The notes under the pieces were generated by a model. It was not told the origin of the DNA. It worked only from the letters and a program-made list of their open reading frames with translations, and searched no databases. Below, one piece after another: positions 1 through 7,793 of a stretch of DNA of 64,000 nucleotides (its first letter is position 1; each line of letters starts with the position of its first letter). The translations under genes were made by a program, and so were the position numbers. The DNA is taken from assembly GCF_000179595.2 (NCBI RefSeq), contig NZ_JH556653.1, forward strand, positions 1,024,727 to 1,088,726, in the 5' to 3' direction. The DNA comes from Acetivibrio cellulolyticus CD2 (GTDB lineage Bacteria; Bacillota; Clostridia; Acetivibrionales; Acetivibrionaceae).

Positions 1-6
1 TTGCAT
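1..6 (-). CDS. Possible start of the next transporter gene (partial)
   Basis: An ATG on the minus strand at 4-6 is preceded at a good distance by GGGTGAT (about 11-17), directly downstream of the oppB-like gene. In oligopeptide transporter operons the second permease (oppC/dppC) usually follows here. Only two codons lie in the window, so the identity is inferred from position alone. Confidence 0.25.
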
Positions 7-91
7 GGTAATCACCCGGTGCTTTTAATATTTTTATGCCCAAAATTATTCATCTACGTATTTATTTTCTATAGTGCTATTGATTTTCTGC

Positions 92-1054
92 CTACAATTT
101 AACTCTAGGGTCCATAATAGAATACAAAATATCAGTTATTGTGTTGACTAACACTACTATTAGCGATGTGAACAGCGACAATCCTATAACCATTGTATAA
201 TCCTTTTCCTGCACACTTGAAACAAGGTAATGCCCAAGGCCAGGTATTGAAAAAATCTTTTCAATTGCAAAGGACCCAAGCAGTATTGATGCAGTTAACG
301 GTCCAAGCACTGATATTACAGGAAATAAGGCATTTTTTATTCCATGCTTAAGTATTATTTCCTTTCCGGATAATCCTTTAGCCCTTGCATTTGTTATATA
401 ATTCTGCCCTATAACATCCAGCAAACTGGCCCTCATCATCCTTATTATCAGCGCCATTGCTCCAAACGCTAAAGTCATGGATGGAACTACTGTATAGCTA
501 AATCCACCCCAACCGCTTACAGGAAAAAGCCTCCAGCTACTTCCCATTGCCTTGGCTAAAAAACCGGAAAATTTATAACACAGCAGATATTGTGAAAGAG
601 TACCCAACGCAAAACCAGGTATAGATATTCCAATTACACTAATAAAAAGGCTTATATCATCCAAGGGTTTATTTTTGTTTAGTGCTGCCACAATCCCTAG
701 AAGTAATCCCATAAAAATTGCTATAAAAAGTGCTCTTAAACCTAAATCTAAGGATACGGGAAATGCTCTGGCAATTATTGAATTGACACTTTTATTTGCA
801 TACTTCATAGATATTCCCATATCTCCTTTAAAGATATTCCCAATGTATATGAAGTACTGTTCAAGTATGGGCTTATCAAGTCCATACTTTTCGTTGACAT
901 TCTGCAATACCTGAGGAGGCACAGCCTTTTTTGAGACAAAAGGATCACCTGGCAGATGGTGCATAAGCATAAATGTAAACGTCACAACCATCCACACAGT
1001 AATCAGAGATAGAATTATCCTTCTGATGAGAAATTTGAGCACTTTTGCCTTCAC
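92..1054 (-). CDS. Oligopeptide/dipeptide ABC transporter permease (OppB/DppB family)
   Basis: Inner-membrane permease of a peptide importer. The 320 aa show an N-terminal membrane segment at about residues 10-32 followed by the family signature HHLPGDPF, several further membrane spans, and the cytoplasmic EAA-type loop (RAKGLSGKEIILKHG, about residues 222-236) that docks the ATPase. It ends in the typical MDPRVKL tail, and its length is normal for the family. It lies 45 bp downstream of the lipoprotein receptor gene on the same strand, so the two form an operon that runs out of the window on the left. The family is clear; the transported peptide cannot be told. Confidence 0.93.
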   Translation of the reverse strand: MKAKVLKFLIRRIILSLITVWMVVTFTFMLMHHLPGDPFVSKKAVPPQVLQNVNEKYGLDKPILEQYFIYIGNIFKGDMGISMKYANKSVNSIIARAFPVSLDLGLRALFIAIFMGLLLGIVAALNKNKPLDDISLFISVIGISIPGFALGTLSQYLLCYKFSGFLAKAMGSSWRLFPVSGWGGFSYTVVPSMTLAFGAMALIIRMMRASLLDVIGQNYITNARAKGLSGKEIILKHGIKNALFPVISVLGPLTASILLGSFAIEKIFSIPGLGHYLVSSVQEKDYTMVIGLSLFTSLIVVLVNTITDILYSIMDPRVKL

Positions 1055-1099
1055 CTGCTTTAGTAGAAGTTTATACTATTCTTCTCTACAATACTTTTG

Positions 1100-2734
1100 T
1101 CATTCTATATAAGTCCAGTATAACTCTATATCCTGTATAGCACTGCTTCCTCTTAAAAAGCCCTTTACATCCGGCTTTAATGCGTAACTATTGTATATAT
1201 AATATAAGGGACATATCGGCATACTTTTAAATAATAGTTTTTCAGCCTCACTAAGCAAATTCATTCTCTTTTTGTCATCGGTTTCTTTCCTGGCGTTACT
1301 AAGAATACTGTCAAAATCGGGATTGTTATAGCCTGCAACATTAAAATAGTTTTCTGTTTCAAAGATCTCTAAAAATGAAGTGGGATCGTTGTAATCTCCT
1401 GACCACATCAGAAGTGCCATCTGGTAATCTTTCTGCATCATTTTATCCTGAATAGACTCAAAGGACATTGTTTGTATTTCAACTTCCATACCCAGGTTTT
1501 TTCTCCACATCTCCTGAATGGCCTGTGCATCCCTTTTTGATGTTTCCATATCTTCTACCAATAAGGTCAATTTCGGCATATCTTTAAGTCCCAACTCAAC
1601 AAGAGATTTCAAAGCATAACTTTCAGCTTCTGCTGTATTATCCCCTCTAAAAAGATCACCCGTTTCATCTCTAAAAGCTTTGTCCACCCCTCTTACAACA
1701 GGATTGACAAATCCTAAAGCTTCCTTTGAGCCATCTTTTACTACTTTATCAACAAGGTTCTTACGGTCAATGCCCAAGGCTATAGCCCTTCTCAAATTTT
1801 CATTTTTAAGCAGCGGATCTGCATTATTAATTGAAATATACTGAGTTGCTCCAACATTATAATTCTCTACCTTGTCTCCATTAGCCTTAAGTTCATCAAT
1901 CTGATGAGCTTCTGTAATACTCACAACATCTATTTCTCCCGCTTTGAATGACGTTATAGCAGAAGAATTGTCAGCAATTACTCTGAAATTAACTTTATCA
2001 AGCTTGATATTTTCCTCATTCCAATAGTTCTCGTTTTTCTCAAGCACTATATTCTGACCGTGATTCCATTCCTTTATGGCAAAAGGCCCGTTGCCCAATA
2101 TGTTTTGCGCTTCTGCCCCATATGTACTTATTTTGCTAACCAGCGGCTGGTTTCCATAGAACTTCATATTTACCGGCATAAATACGCTGCTGCATACAAG
2201 GTCAAGAAAGTATGGAGTAGGCTGCTTTAACTTTACAACCAAAGTTTTGTCGTCCTTGGCCTCTATACCTACAGCTTCTTTCTTTCCATCTTCATAAGAA
2301 TATTGTTCGGCTCCTTCTATACAAAGGAGCAAATACCCTAAAAGTGCAGGCTGATGATCTGCAGGTTTAGGATCAAGTGCCCTTAGCCACGCCTCTTTAA
2401 AGTCAGTTGCCGTAATTTGTGAGCCATCTGCCCAACGTGCTTCTCTTAAATGAAAAGTATATACAAGTTTATCCTCGCTAATATCCCATGATTTCGCAAC
2501 CCCGGGCATCGGAATGCCTTCCTTATCCTTTCGGCACAAGCCTTCAAATACTGCATTTACCACTCTCATAGGAATAACATCGGTAACTAGCTGCGGATCC
2601 AATATTTGAGGCTCTCCCCCAAGACTAATTGATATCTCCTGCAAAACTGCCTCTTTAGTATTACATCCTGTAAAAAACATGCTAAAACACATTAAAAATA
2701 TTATAAGTACCAAAATGCCTTTGTTAAACCTCAT
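1100..2734 (-). CDS. Oligopeptide ABC transporter substrate-binding lipoprotein (OppA-like, SBP_bac_5)
   Basis: Extracellular receptor of the peptide importer encoded next to it. The 544 aa start with a lipoprotein signal peptide: two basic residues near the N-terminus, a hydrophobic stretch, then the lipobox FTGC, so the mature protein should be lipid-anchored at about Cys24. Family 5 features follow: LGGEPQILDPQ near the mature N-terminus, GVAKSWDISEDKLVYTFHLR with ARWADG, and NGPFAIKEWN. Length is typical of OppA. It starts the operon and is followed after 45 bp by the permease. The approximately 240 bp upstream should hold the promoter; I saw no convincing regulatory site there. Confidence 0.93.
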   Translation of the reverse strand: MRFNKGILVLIIFLMCFSMFFTGCNTKEAVLQEISISLGGEPQILDPQLVTDVIPMRVVNAVFEGLCRKDKEGIPMPGVAKSWDISEDKLVYTFHLREARWADGSQITATDFKEAWLRALDPKPADHQPALLGYLLLCIEGAEQYSYEDGKKEAVGIEAKDDKTLVVKLKQPTPYFLDLVCSSVFMPVNMKFYGNQPLVSKISTYGAEAQNILGNGPFAIKEWNHGQNIVLEKNENYWNEENIKLDKVNFRVIADNSSAITSFKAGEIDVVSITEAHQIDELKANGDKVENYNVGATQYISINNADPLLKNENLRRAIALGIDRKNLVDKVVKDGSKEALGFVNPVVRGVDKAFRDETGDLFRGDNTAEAESYALKSLVELGLKDMPKLTLLVEDMETSKRDAQAIQEMWRKNLGMEVEIQTMSFESIQDKMMQKDYQMALLMWSGDYNDPTSFLEIFETENYFNVAGYNNPDFDSILSNARKETDDKKRMNLLSEAEKLLFKSMPICPLYYIYNSYALKPDVKGFLRGSSAIQDIELYWTYIE

Positions 2735-2972
2735 GACAGCAAATCCCCCTTGTAAGTTTTTCAGTACTTGACAGGATATTTAATGATATACACAAGTTGA
2801 CTGCTAAAAAACGACAGAATGCCAAATTTGAAGGTATACCTTAAGAAGTGGAGTTTAAAAGATAATAACCCTTTCTAAACTTTTCTCCCACTACCTATTT
2901 AACAATTAATAGATTGTAAGGAGAAAAAATGAAAAGCTAAAAGATCATAGGTAATATTATATTTATTCTTAA

Positions 2973-3848
2973 TTAAAAATGTATATCATCCATATTTCCA
3001 CCTAACCTGTGGACAGATGACTTTATTTCGAGAAAGGTCTCATAATCAATAGAATTTTTATTCTTTTCTACAAAACCGCGAAGAGCAGGTATTGCCCTCC
3101 CGTCACCAAAGTTTCCAAGGCAAATTGCCCCAAAGAGCTTATTATCCATTTTATTAAAAACACTTTTAATTGTCCTGAATATTAAATCATATAAACTTTT
3201 ATCCTTTATTGTAAATCCGATTTTAACCAAAGTGTCTAAAAGATATTCTTCCAAATTTCCAATATCGCTACTTTCATCCAGAATCTCAATAATACGATTT
3301 GCCGCACCCGAGCCAAACTGAATCATAGTACCGCAGATCTCTTCAACTACTATTTCATTATCTTCCTCAAGCTCAAACATAAGCTTGATTAATGGTTCCA
3401 AAGAACTAACAGATTGCCACTTTCCAATAGTCCTGATTGCCATTAATGAGATTATTTGATCATCATCATCGCAAAGAAGGCTCTTGTCAGCTGCCAGTGC
3501 TAATAATTCATTAACTGCATCTTCATTAAAGGTTTTTAATCTATCGTTAAGCGGGTCCGGTATATCGTTATCGCATAGCTGTGCTGCAAGTTTAAACAAT
3601 TCAACAAGCTGTGCCATATCTGCAATGGATTTAAAATAACCCTCGGGACTAATACCATCAAGCTCTATCATAGGAGTACTCGCCCATTTTTCAAGGTCTC
3701 CAGCAAGATGCTGCCTTATGGTCTCATCCTCAATATTTAAAAGTTCATGTGACTTATTACTCATGAAAATTTTGTTGTAACTTTCCTCAACAGCCATGTT
3801 GTAGCTTTCGAACAATATTTCCGCCTTTTCCAACTCCAAAGCCTCCAT
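2973..3848 (-). CDS. Helical-repeat (HEAT-like) protein of unknown function
   Basis: 291 aa, acidic, with no signal peptide or membrane span. From about residue 105 onwards it looks built of paired helices of HEAT type, with patterns such as SLMAIRTIGKW, LEPLIKLMFELEEDNEIVVEEI and CLGNFGDGRAIPALRGFV. HEAT-like scaffolds usually mediate protein-protein contacts. It begins 40 bp after the stop of the response-regulator/GGDEF gene on the same strand, so the pair is probably one operon and this protein may be a partner or output of that signalling protein; that link is inference. No catalytic motif was recognised. Confidence 0.75.
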   Translation of the reverse strand: MEALELEKAEILFESYNMAVEESYNKIFMSNKSHELLNIEDETIRQHLAGDLEKWASTPMIELDGISPEGYFKSIADMAQLVELFKLAAQLCDNDIPDPLNDRLKTFNEDAVNELLALAADKSLLCDDDDQIISLMAIRTIGKWQSVSSLEPLIKLMFELEEDNEIVVEEICGTMIQFGSGAANRIIEILDESSDIGNLEEYLLDTLVKIGFTIKDKSLYDLIFRTIKSVFNKMDNKLFGAICLGNFGDGRAIPALRGFVEKNKNSIDYETFLEIKSSVHRLGGNMDDIHF

Positions 3849-3888
3849 TTTAGTAATAGTGAAAGCATAACTTCCACTAACTTTTACA

Positions 3889-4821
3889 TTAAATCTTTCT
3901 TCTATCTTTTACATAAGTACTTCCAGGCAACGATTTAGCCTTTTTCTTTATTTCAGCAGCTATTTCTGCAATTTGTATGTGACTGATTAATTCTCTTGAT
4001 TCATTTGTAACTACTGCCAGTGAAATCGATATAAGCGGGAACTTCATAACCTGCCCCTGCCTGTTGCTTGTAACGATATATCCCCTTTGAACATCTTCAT
4101 CACAGTAAAGGGTCTTTATCTTCTCATCAAAGTCACTAATTATTCCTCTGCATATGGCTTCCGTTTTATCAGGGGTACTGATAATAACAAAATCATCTCC
4201 ACCGATATGTCCTATAAAGTCTCCCTGGTTTCCACAGTTATGAACATTATCCACTACTATATCCGCAGTAAGCTTAATTGCCCTATCACCACTTGCAAAG
4301 CCATAAACGTCGTTATACGCCTTAAAGTTATCAAGGTCACCATATATTACTGCAAACAACATACGCTTTGCTATTCTTTGGTTTATCTCTGTCTGAATTT
4401 CTATATTTCCCTGAAGACCTGTAAGCGGATTAGCCCATCTATTCCTATCAATACGCTTTAGGGTATTTCGCACTCTGCTGACAAGCTCACGGCCGTTAAA
4501 GGGCTTGATAATGTAATCATCCGCTCCTATTTCAAGTCCAGCCAGCTTATCATCTTCATTATCCTGAGCAGTCAGCATAATGATAGGCATTAGATTATTA
4601 CTTTCATCGTCTCTTAAAATTTTGCAAACTTCAAAACCGTCCATACCTGGCATAACAACATCAAGAATTACCAGATCGGGCTTTTCTTCCCTAACCTTCT
4701 GTATCCCCTGCAGACCATTCGAGGCAATAACGACATCATAATCCGCACTACTTAAGATATCAGTGATTAGCTTTGTCATAAATTCAGTATCATCAATTAT
4801 TAAAATCTTTTTTTTAAACAT
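3889..4821 (-). CDS. Response regulator with C-terminal GGDEF-type domain (GGDDF variant)
   Basis: Receiver domain at residues 1-120: acidic pocket IIDDTEF, phospho-acceptor in LDVVMPGMDGFE (about D54), and the conserved lysine in KPFN (about 108). A diguanylate-cyclase-like domain follows at about 130-305, with GDLDNFKAYND and signature IGGDDFVII in place of the usual GG(D/E)EF. The fourth position is Asp instead of the metal-binding Glu, so synthesis of c-di-GMP is possible but not assured. No kinase lies nearby. It is the first gene of a likely two-gene operon with the HEAT-like protein. A PilZ-type c-di-GMP receptor is encoded at 58.9 kb in the same window. Confidence 0.9.
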   Translation of the reverse strand: MFKKKILIIDDTEFMTKLITDILSSADYDVVIASNGLQGIQKVREEKPDLVILDVVMPGMDGFEVCKILRDDESNNLMPIIMLTAQDNEDDKLAGLEIGADDYIIKPFNGRELVSRVRNTLKRIDRNRWANPLTGLQGNIEIQTEINQRIAKRMLFAVIYGDLDNFKAYNDVYGFASGDRAIKLTADIVVDNVHNCGNQGDFIGHIGGDDFVIISTPDKTEAICRGIISDFDEKIKTLYCDEDVQRGYIVTSNRQGQVMKFPLISISLAVVTNESRELISHIQIAEIAAEIKKKAKSLPGSTYVKDRRKI

Positions 4822-5071
4822 GAATAAGAACTCCCATTGAAGTATAGTTGTGAAGCCACCGTAATATATATCGGAAAAAAGTACTCAGAAAACAATATTA
4901 ATTATAAATATTATATATTAAAATCTCCTTTTTGAAAAGCTATCGAGCCATTCTTATTTAAAAAGTTTATATTATTAATATTATTATATTCTATTCAAAC
5001 AATAATTAGCAAATTAATAACTAAAAAGTGTTGTTTTGTGATATACTTATATTTATAAGGGAGTGATATTA

Positions 5072-5293
5072 TTGGCAGAATTTTGTACATGCGGTTCATT
5101 AGTGTTGGACGGCTCTTGCACAAACAAAAATTGCAGCAATAGAGCAGCCGGCAAGCACGGTGCCTCAACAACAAAGAAATCTAAGGCAAAAAAAGACAAT
5201 TTGGAAGTCAAGGCCAAACCTACTAGAATAAGAAAAGCATCAAAGTGTATTACCTATAATTTATATGAGACCAAAGAAGAGGATTCTATTTAG
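5072..5293 (+). CDS. Small Cys-rich basic protein of unknown function
   Basis: About 73 aa. I chose the TTG start at 5072 over the GTG at 5063 because the ribosome binding site AAGGGAG (5057-5063) overlaps the GTG but sits 8 bases before the TTG. The N-terminus holds CTCG...CTNKNC, four Cys spaced like a small zinc knuckle, followed by a Lys/Arg-rich middle that could bind nucleic acid and an acidic tail. It is monocistronic, between a gene pointing away and one pointing towards it. No known family was recognised; zinc binding is inference from the Cys pattern. Confidence 0.65.
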   Translation: MAEFCTCGSLVLDGSCTNKNCSNRAAGKHGASTTKKSKAKKDNLEVKAKPTRIRKASKCITYNLYETKEEDSI

Positions 5294-5340
5294 AATTCTC
5301 TTCTCTTTATTTCGCCTCTTTCAAACGAAGTAAGCAAAGC

Positions 5341-5364
5341 AAAAGCACTCCAATTTGGAGTGCT
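5341..5364 (-). terminator. Terminator hairpin between convergent genes
   Basis: Perfect inverted repeat AGCACTCCAA/TTGGAGTGCT (5344-5364). On the minus strand it is followed by TTTTGCTTT, fitting termination of the KimA-like gene; it may also stop the small gene on the plus strand. Confidence 0.7.
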
Positions 5365-5426
5365 CTATTAATGTATTTGTTGTATACTGCAGCATCTGTT
5401 TAAATCTCAAGCTTACGATTATATTG

Positions 5427-7310
5427 TTAATTATACTTTGGGTTCTTTAATACATAATTATCATCTTTAAGCTGCAGAGGCATAACAGCTACTACAATAT
5501 GTTTGTGTTTGAGAAGCTCGGACTCAATAAAGATTCTGGAATTATTATGCAGCATCTTATGCCACCAGGACTTTGTTTCAAATTTCGGCAATATTACTGT
5601 TATCATATCGCCCTTCTGGTATTCATATTCAGCAGATTCTATAAATTTGAGCAACGGCTCAACAACTTTTCTGAAAGGAGAATACTTTACAATCAACGGA
5701 ATGTCCGTTTTAAGCATAGCATATTTTTCCTGAATTCTTTCTCCGCTTTCAGCATCTATAGAAACATTAAAAGCTACTACATTATCAGATATCGTTCTTG
5801 CATATCTTAAAGCCCTAACACTTGATTTGTTTACACTATCAATAGGTACTATAACACGATTTCTATAAACATCTCTTTCAACATTAATAGCCATTAATTC
5901 CTCTGGTCTAAATCGAAGCTGCTTTGCTACAGCAATGTAGTGCTTTTTGACCTTCAGCATTGCAAAAACCATAATTGGAATAAGCACTACTACTATCCAC
6001 GCACCTTCGTGGAATTTTGCCCAGGCAATTATTCCAACAGCAATTGCAGTAACCAAAGCTCCGACACCGTTAATTAAAGCCTTTCCTACCCAATAACTTC
6101 CTTTGTACTTCATCCACCTTACAAACATTCCAGACTGCGACAAAGTAAAGGAAATGAATACGCCTATAGCATACAAACCTATTAATGATGAAACATTCGC
6201 CTTAAACAATACAATAAGAAATGTTGCAACAGCAGACAAAACAATTATTCCATTTGAATAACTTAATCTATCGCCCTTCATACTTAATTGTCTTGGTACA
6301 TAACCATCCTTTGCCATTACAGCTATCAACAATGGGAATCCTGCATATGCAGTATTTGCTGCCATTACAAGGATTATAAAAGTAGTCGCTGTAATGTAAA
6401 TAAACATAAAGTTTCTGCCAAAAATCATTTCTGCTATCTGAATAAGAACAGCTCCATTATCCGGATCTACAGGGTAATAATTAGCAAGTATTGATGTTCC
6501 GCCAAACAAAGTCAAAATAATTATTGAAAGAAGCAGCAAGACAGTCTTTGCATTTTTTGTTGAAGGCTCCTTAAAGTTAGGTACTGCATTACTCACTGCT
6601 TCAACACCTGTCAATGCAGTACAACCACTTGAAAAAGCTTTCAGCATAAGGATAATTGATATTGGTTTTACTATAGTTTTTACTGTAGGAGGAGGAGTAG
6701 GTACATAACCCATCTTGAGCCTAATAAAGCCAACAACAATCATTGATAACATCGCAATTATAAAAGCATAAGCAGGTATACCAAATACCTTGGAAGACTC
6801 TCTTACTCCTCTTAGATTTCCTATCATTAATAACAAGACAACAGCTACACAAATAATAACTGCATATTTCTTCAAAGGTGCATACGCGGAAGTTATCTGC
6901 TCTACACCGGATGAAATACTAACTGCTACAGTTAATATATAATCCACTGATAATGCAGCACCAGCGATTACACCTGGAAGAACTCCAAGGTTGTCCTTCG
7001 CTACTAGATATGCCCCACCACCATTTGGGTAGTTTTCTATTGTTTGTCGATATGAAAGCATAAGTAGAATCAACAAACCAATAATAGCCAGCGATATATA
7101 AGAAACCTGTGCATACGCTGCCATACCAACCGCCGGTATAAGCACCATTAACATTTCCTGTCCAGCGTATGCTACTGATGAAATCGCATCACTAGCAAGA
7201 ATCGGTAGTCCCCAAAGTATACCATATTTTTCATCACCCGCTGCCTCATTTTTTAAAGGTCTACCAATTAGAAATCTTTTTAGTTTTTTTAGCATAAAAC
7301 TACCATCCAC
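5427..7310 (-). CDS. kimA: KimA-like APC-superfamily potassium transporter
   Basis: Membrane transporter of up to 627 aa. The N-terminus KKLKRFLIGRPLK, the segment SSDAISSVAYAGQEML, the loop SYRQTIENYPNGGGAYLVAK, and KAFSSGCTALTGVEAVSNAVPNF match by eye Bacillus subtilis KimA (YdaO), a high-affinity K+ importer. About 12 membrane segments fill residues 25-460; the C-terminal 160 residues form a cytosolic UspA-like domain, as in KimA. The start could be the ATG at 7295 (MLKK), which fits family N-termini better than the MDGSF start at 7310. In Bacillus this gene is controlled by a c-di-AMP riboswitch; I looked for conserved blocks of that riboswitch upstream and saw none. Clostridia often carry several paralogues, so substrate is family-level. 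Confidence 0.88.
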   Translation of the reverse strand: MDGSFMLKKLKRFLIGRPLKNEAAGDEKYGILWGLPILASDAISSVAYAGQEMLMVLIPAVGMAAYAQVSYISLAIIGLLILLMLSYRQTIENYPNGGGAYLVAKDNLGVLPGVIAGAALSVDYILTVAVSISSGVEQITSAYAPLKKYAVIICVAVVLLLMIGNLRGVRESSKVFGIPAYAFIIAMLSMIVVGFIRLKMGYVPTPPPTVKTIVKPISIILMLKAFSSGCTALTGVEAVSNAVPNFKEPSTKNAKTVLLLLSIIILTLFGGTSILANYYPVDPDNGAVLIQIAEMIFGRNFMFIYITATTFIILVMAANTAYAGFPLLIAVMAKDGYVPRQLSMKGDRLSYSNGIIVLSAVATFLIVLFKANVSSLIGLYAIGVFISFTLSQSGMFVRWMKYKGSYWVGKALINGVGALVTAIAVGIIAWAKFHEGAWIVVVLIPIMVFAMLKVKKHYIAVAKQLRFRPEELMAINVERDVYRNRVIVPIDSVNKSSVRALRYARTISDNVVAFNVSIDAESGERIQEKYAMLKTDIPLIVKYSPFRKVVEPLLKFIESAEYEYQKGDMITVILPKFETKSWWHKMLHNNSRIFIESELLKHKHIVVAVMPLQLKDDNYVLKNPKYN

Positions 7311-7748
7311 TCCCCTAAATTTTCCAAAAATAATAAACTACTAAAGCGAATGTGAAAAATACTCCACATTCTTCACTTTTGCAGTTTATCTTTGTAGAGA
7401 ATAACATTTCATAATTATAATACCTTTCTTTTAGATAATAAATTCCCAAAAACAACTGCCAATAACTATTTTATTTCCCTAAAGTTCACTTTAAGGCAAT
7501 ATCTCCCTCTTAATTAGCATAGCTCTTACTATCTATATTTCCCAGCAAATTATATAGTCAAATTTTGTCCGGCTAGAACTTTATACCAAATTTAATTTAT
7601 AACAGTATGTAATTTCGACAACAGTTTGATCTCAATCCCCTAACAAGCCGATATGCGACCCATTTACAACATAATCTTCACAATAAAAATTCCGGGGCAT
7701 CGAGCCTCTTCTCTTTTGCTCTTTCACTCCGTTCGGAAGAAGCACAAT
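7311..7748. other. Intergenic region upstream of the KimA-like gene
   Basis: Almost 440 bp without a convincing gene. An ORF at 7678-7917 is a shadow overlapping the end of the 772-aa gene. The stretch is AT-rich and presumably carries the promoter and leader of the transporter gene. Small local inverted repeats (for example GAATGTGgagtatttttCACATTC at about 7347-7371 on the minus strand) may fold, but no known riboswitch was recognised. Confidence 0.4.
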
Positions 7749-7773
7749 AAAAGGGGCCATCCCGGCCCCTTTT
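7749..7773 (-). terminator. Strong rho-independent terminator
   Basis: Perfect 10-bp stem AAAAGGGGCC/GGCCCCTTTT with a 5-base loop, 21 bp after the stop of the 772-aa gene; the stem runs into TTTT on the minus strand. Confidence 0.9.
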
Positions 7774-7793
7774 AAATGTAATTATAACCATTA

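Noticed and set aside
4087..4461. 124-codon plus-strand ORF
   Set aside because: Antisense to the REC-GGDEF gene; composition is that of a shadow frame.
7311..7680. c-di-AMP (ydaO-type) riboswitch before the KimA-like gene
   Set aside because: The gene family is often so regulated, but none of the conserved blocks I know from that riboswitch could be found by eye in the leader.
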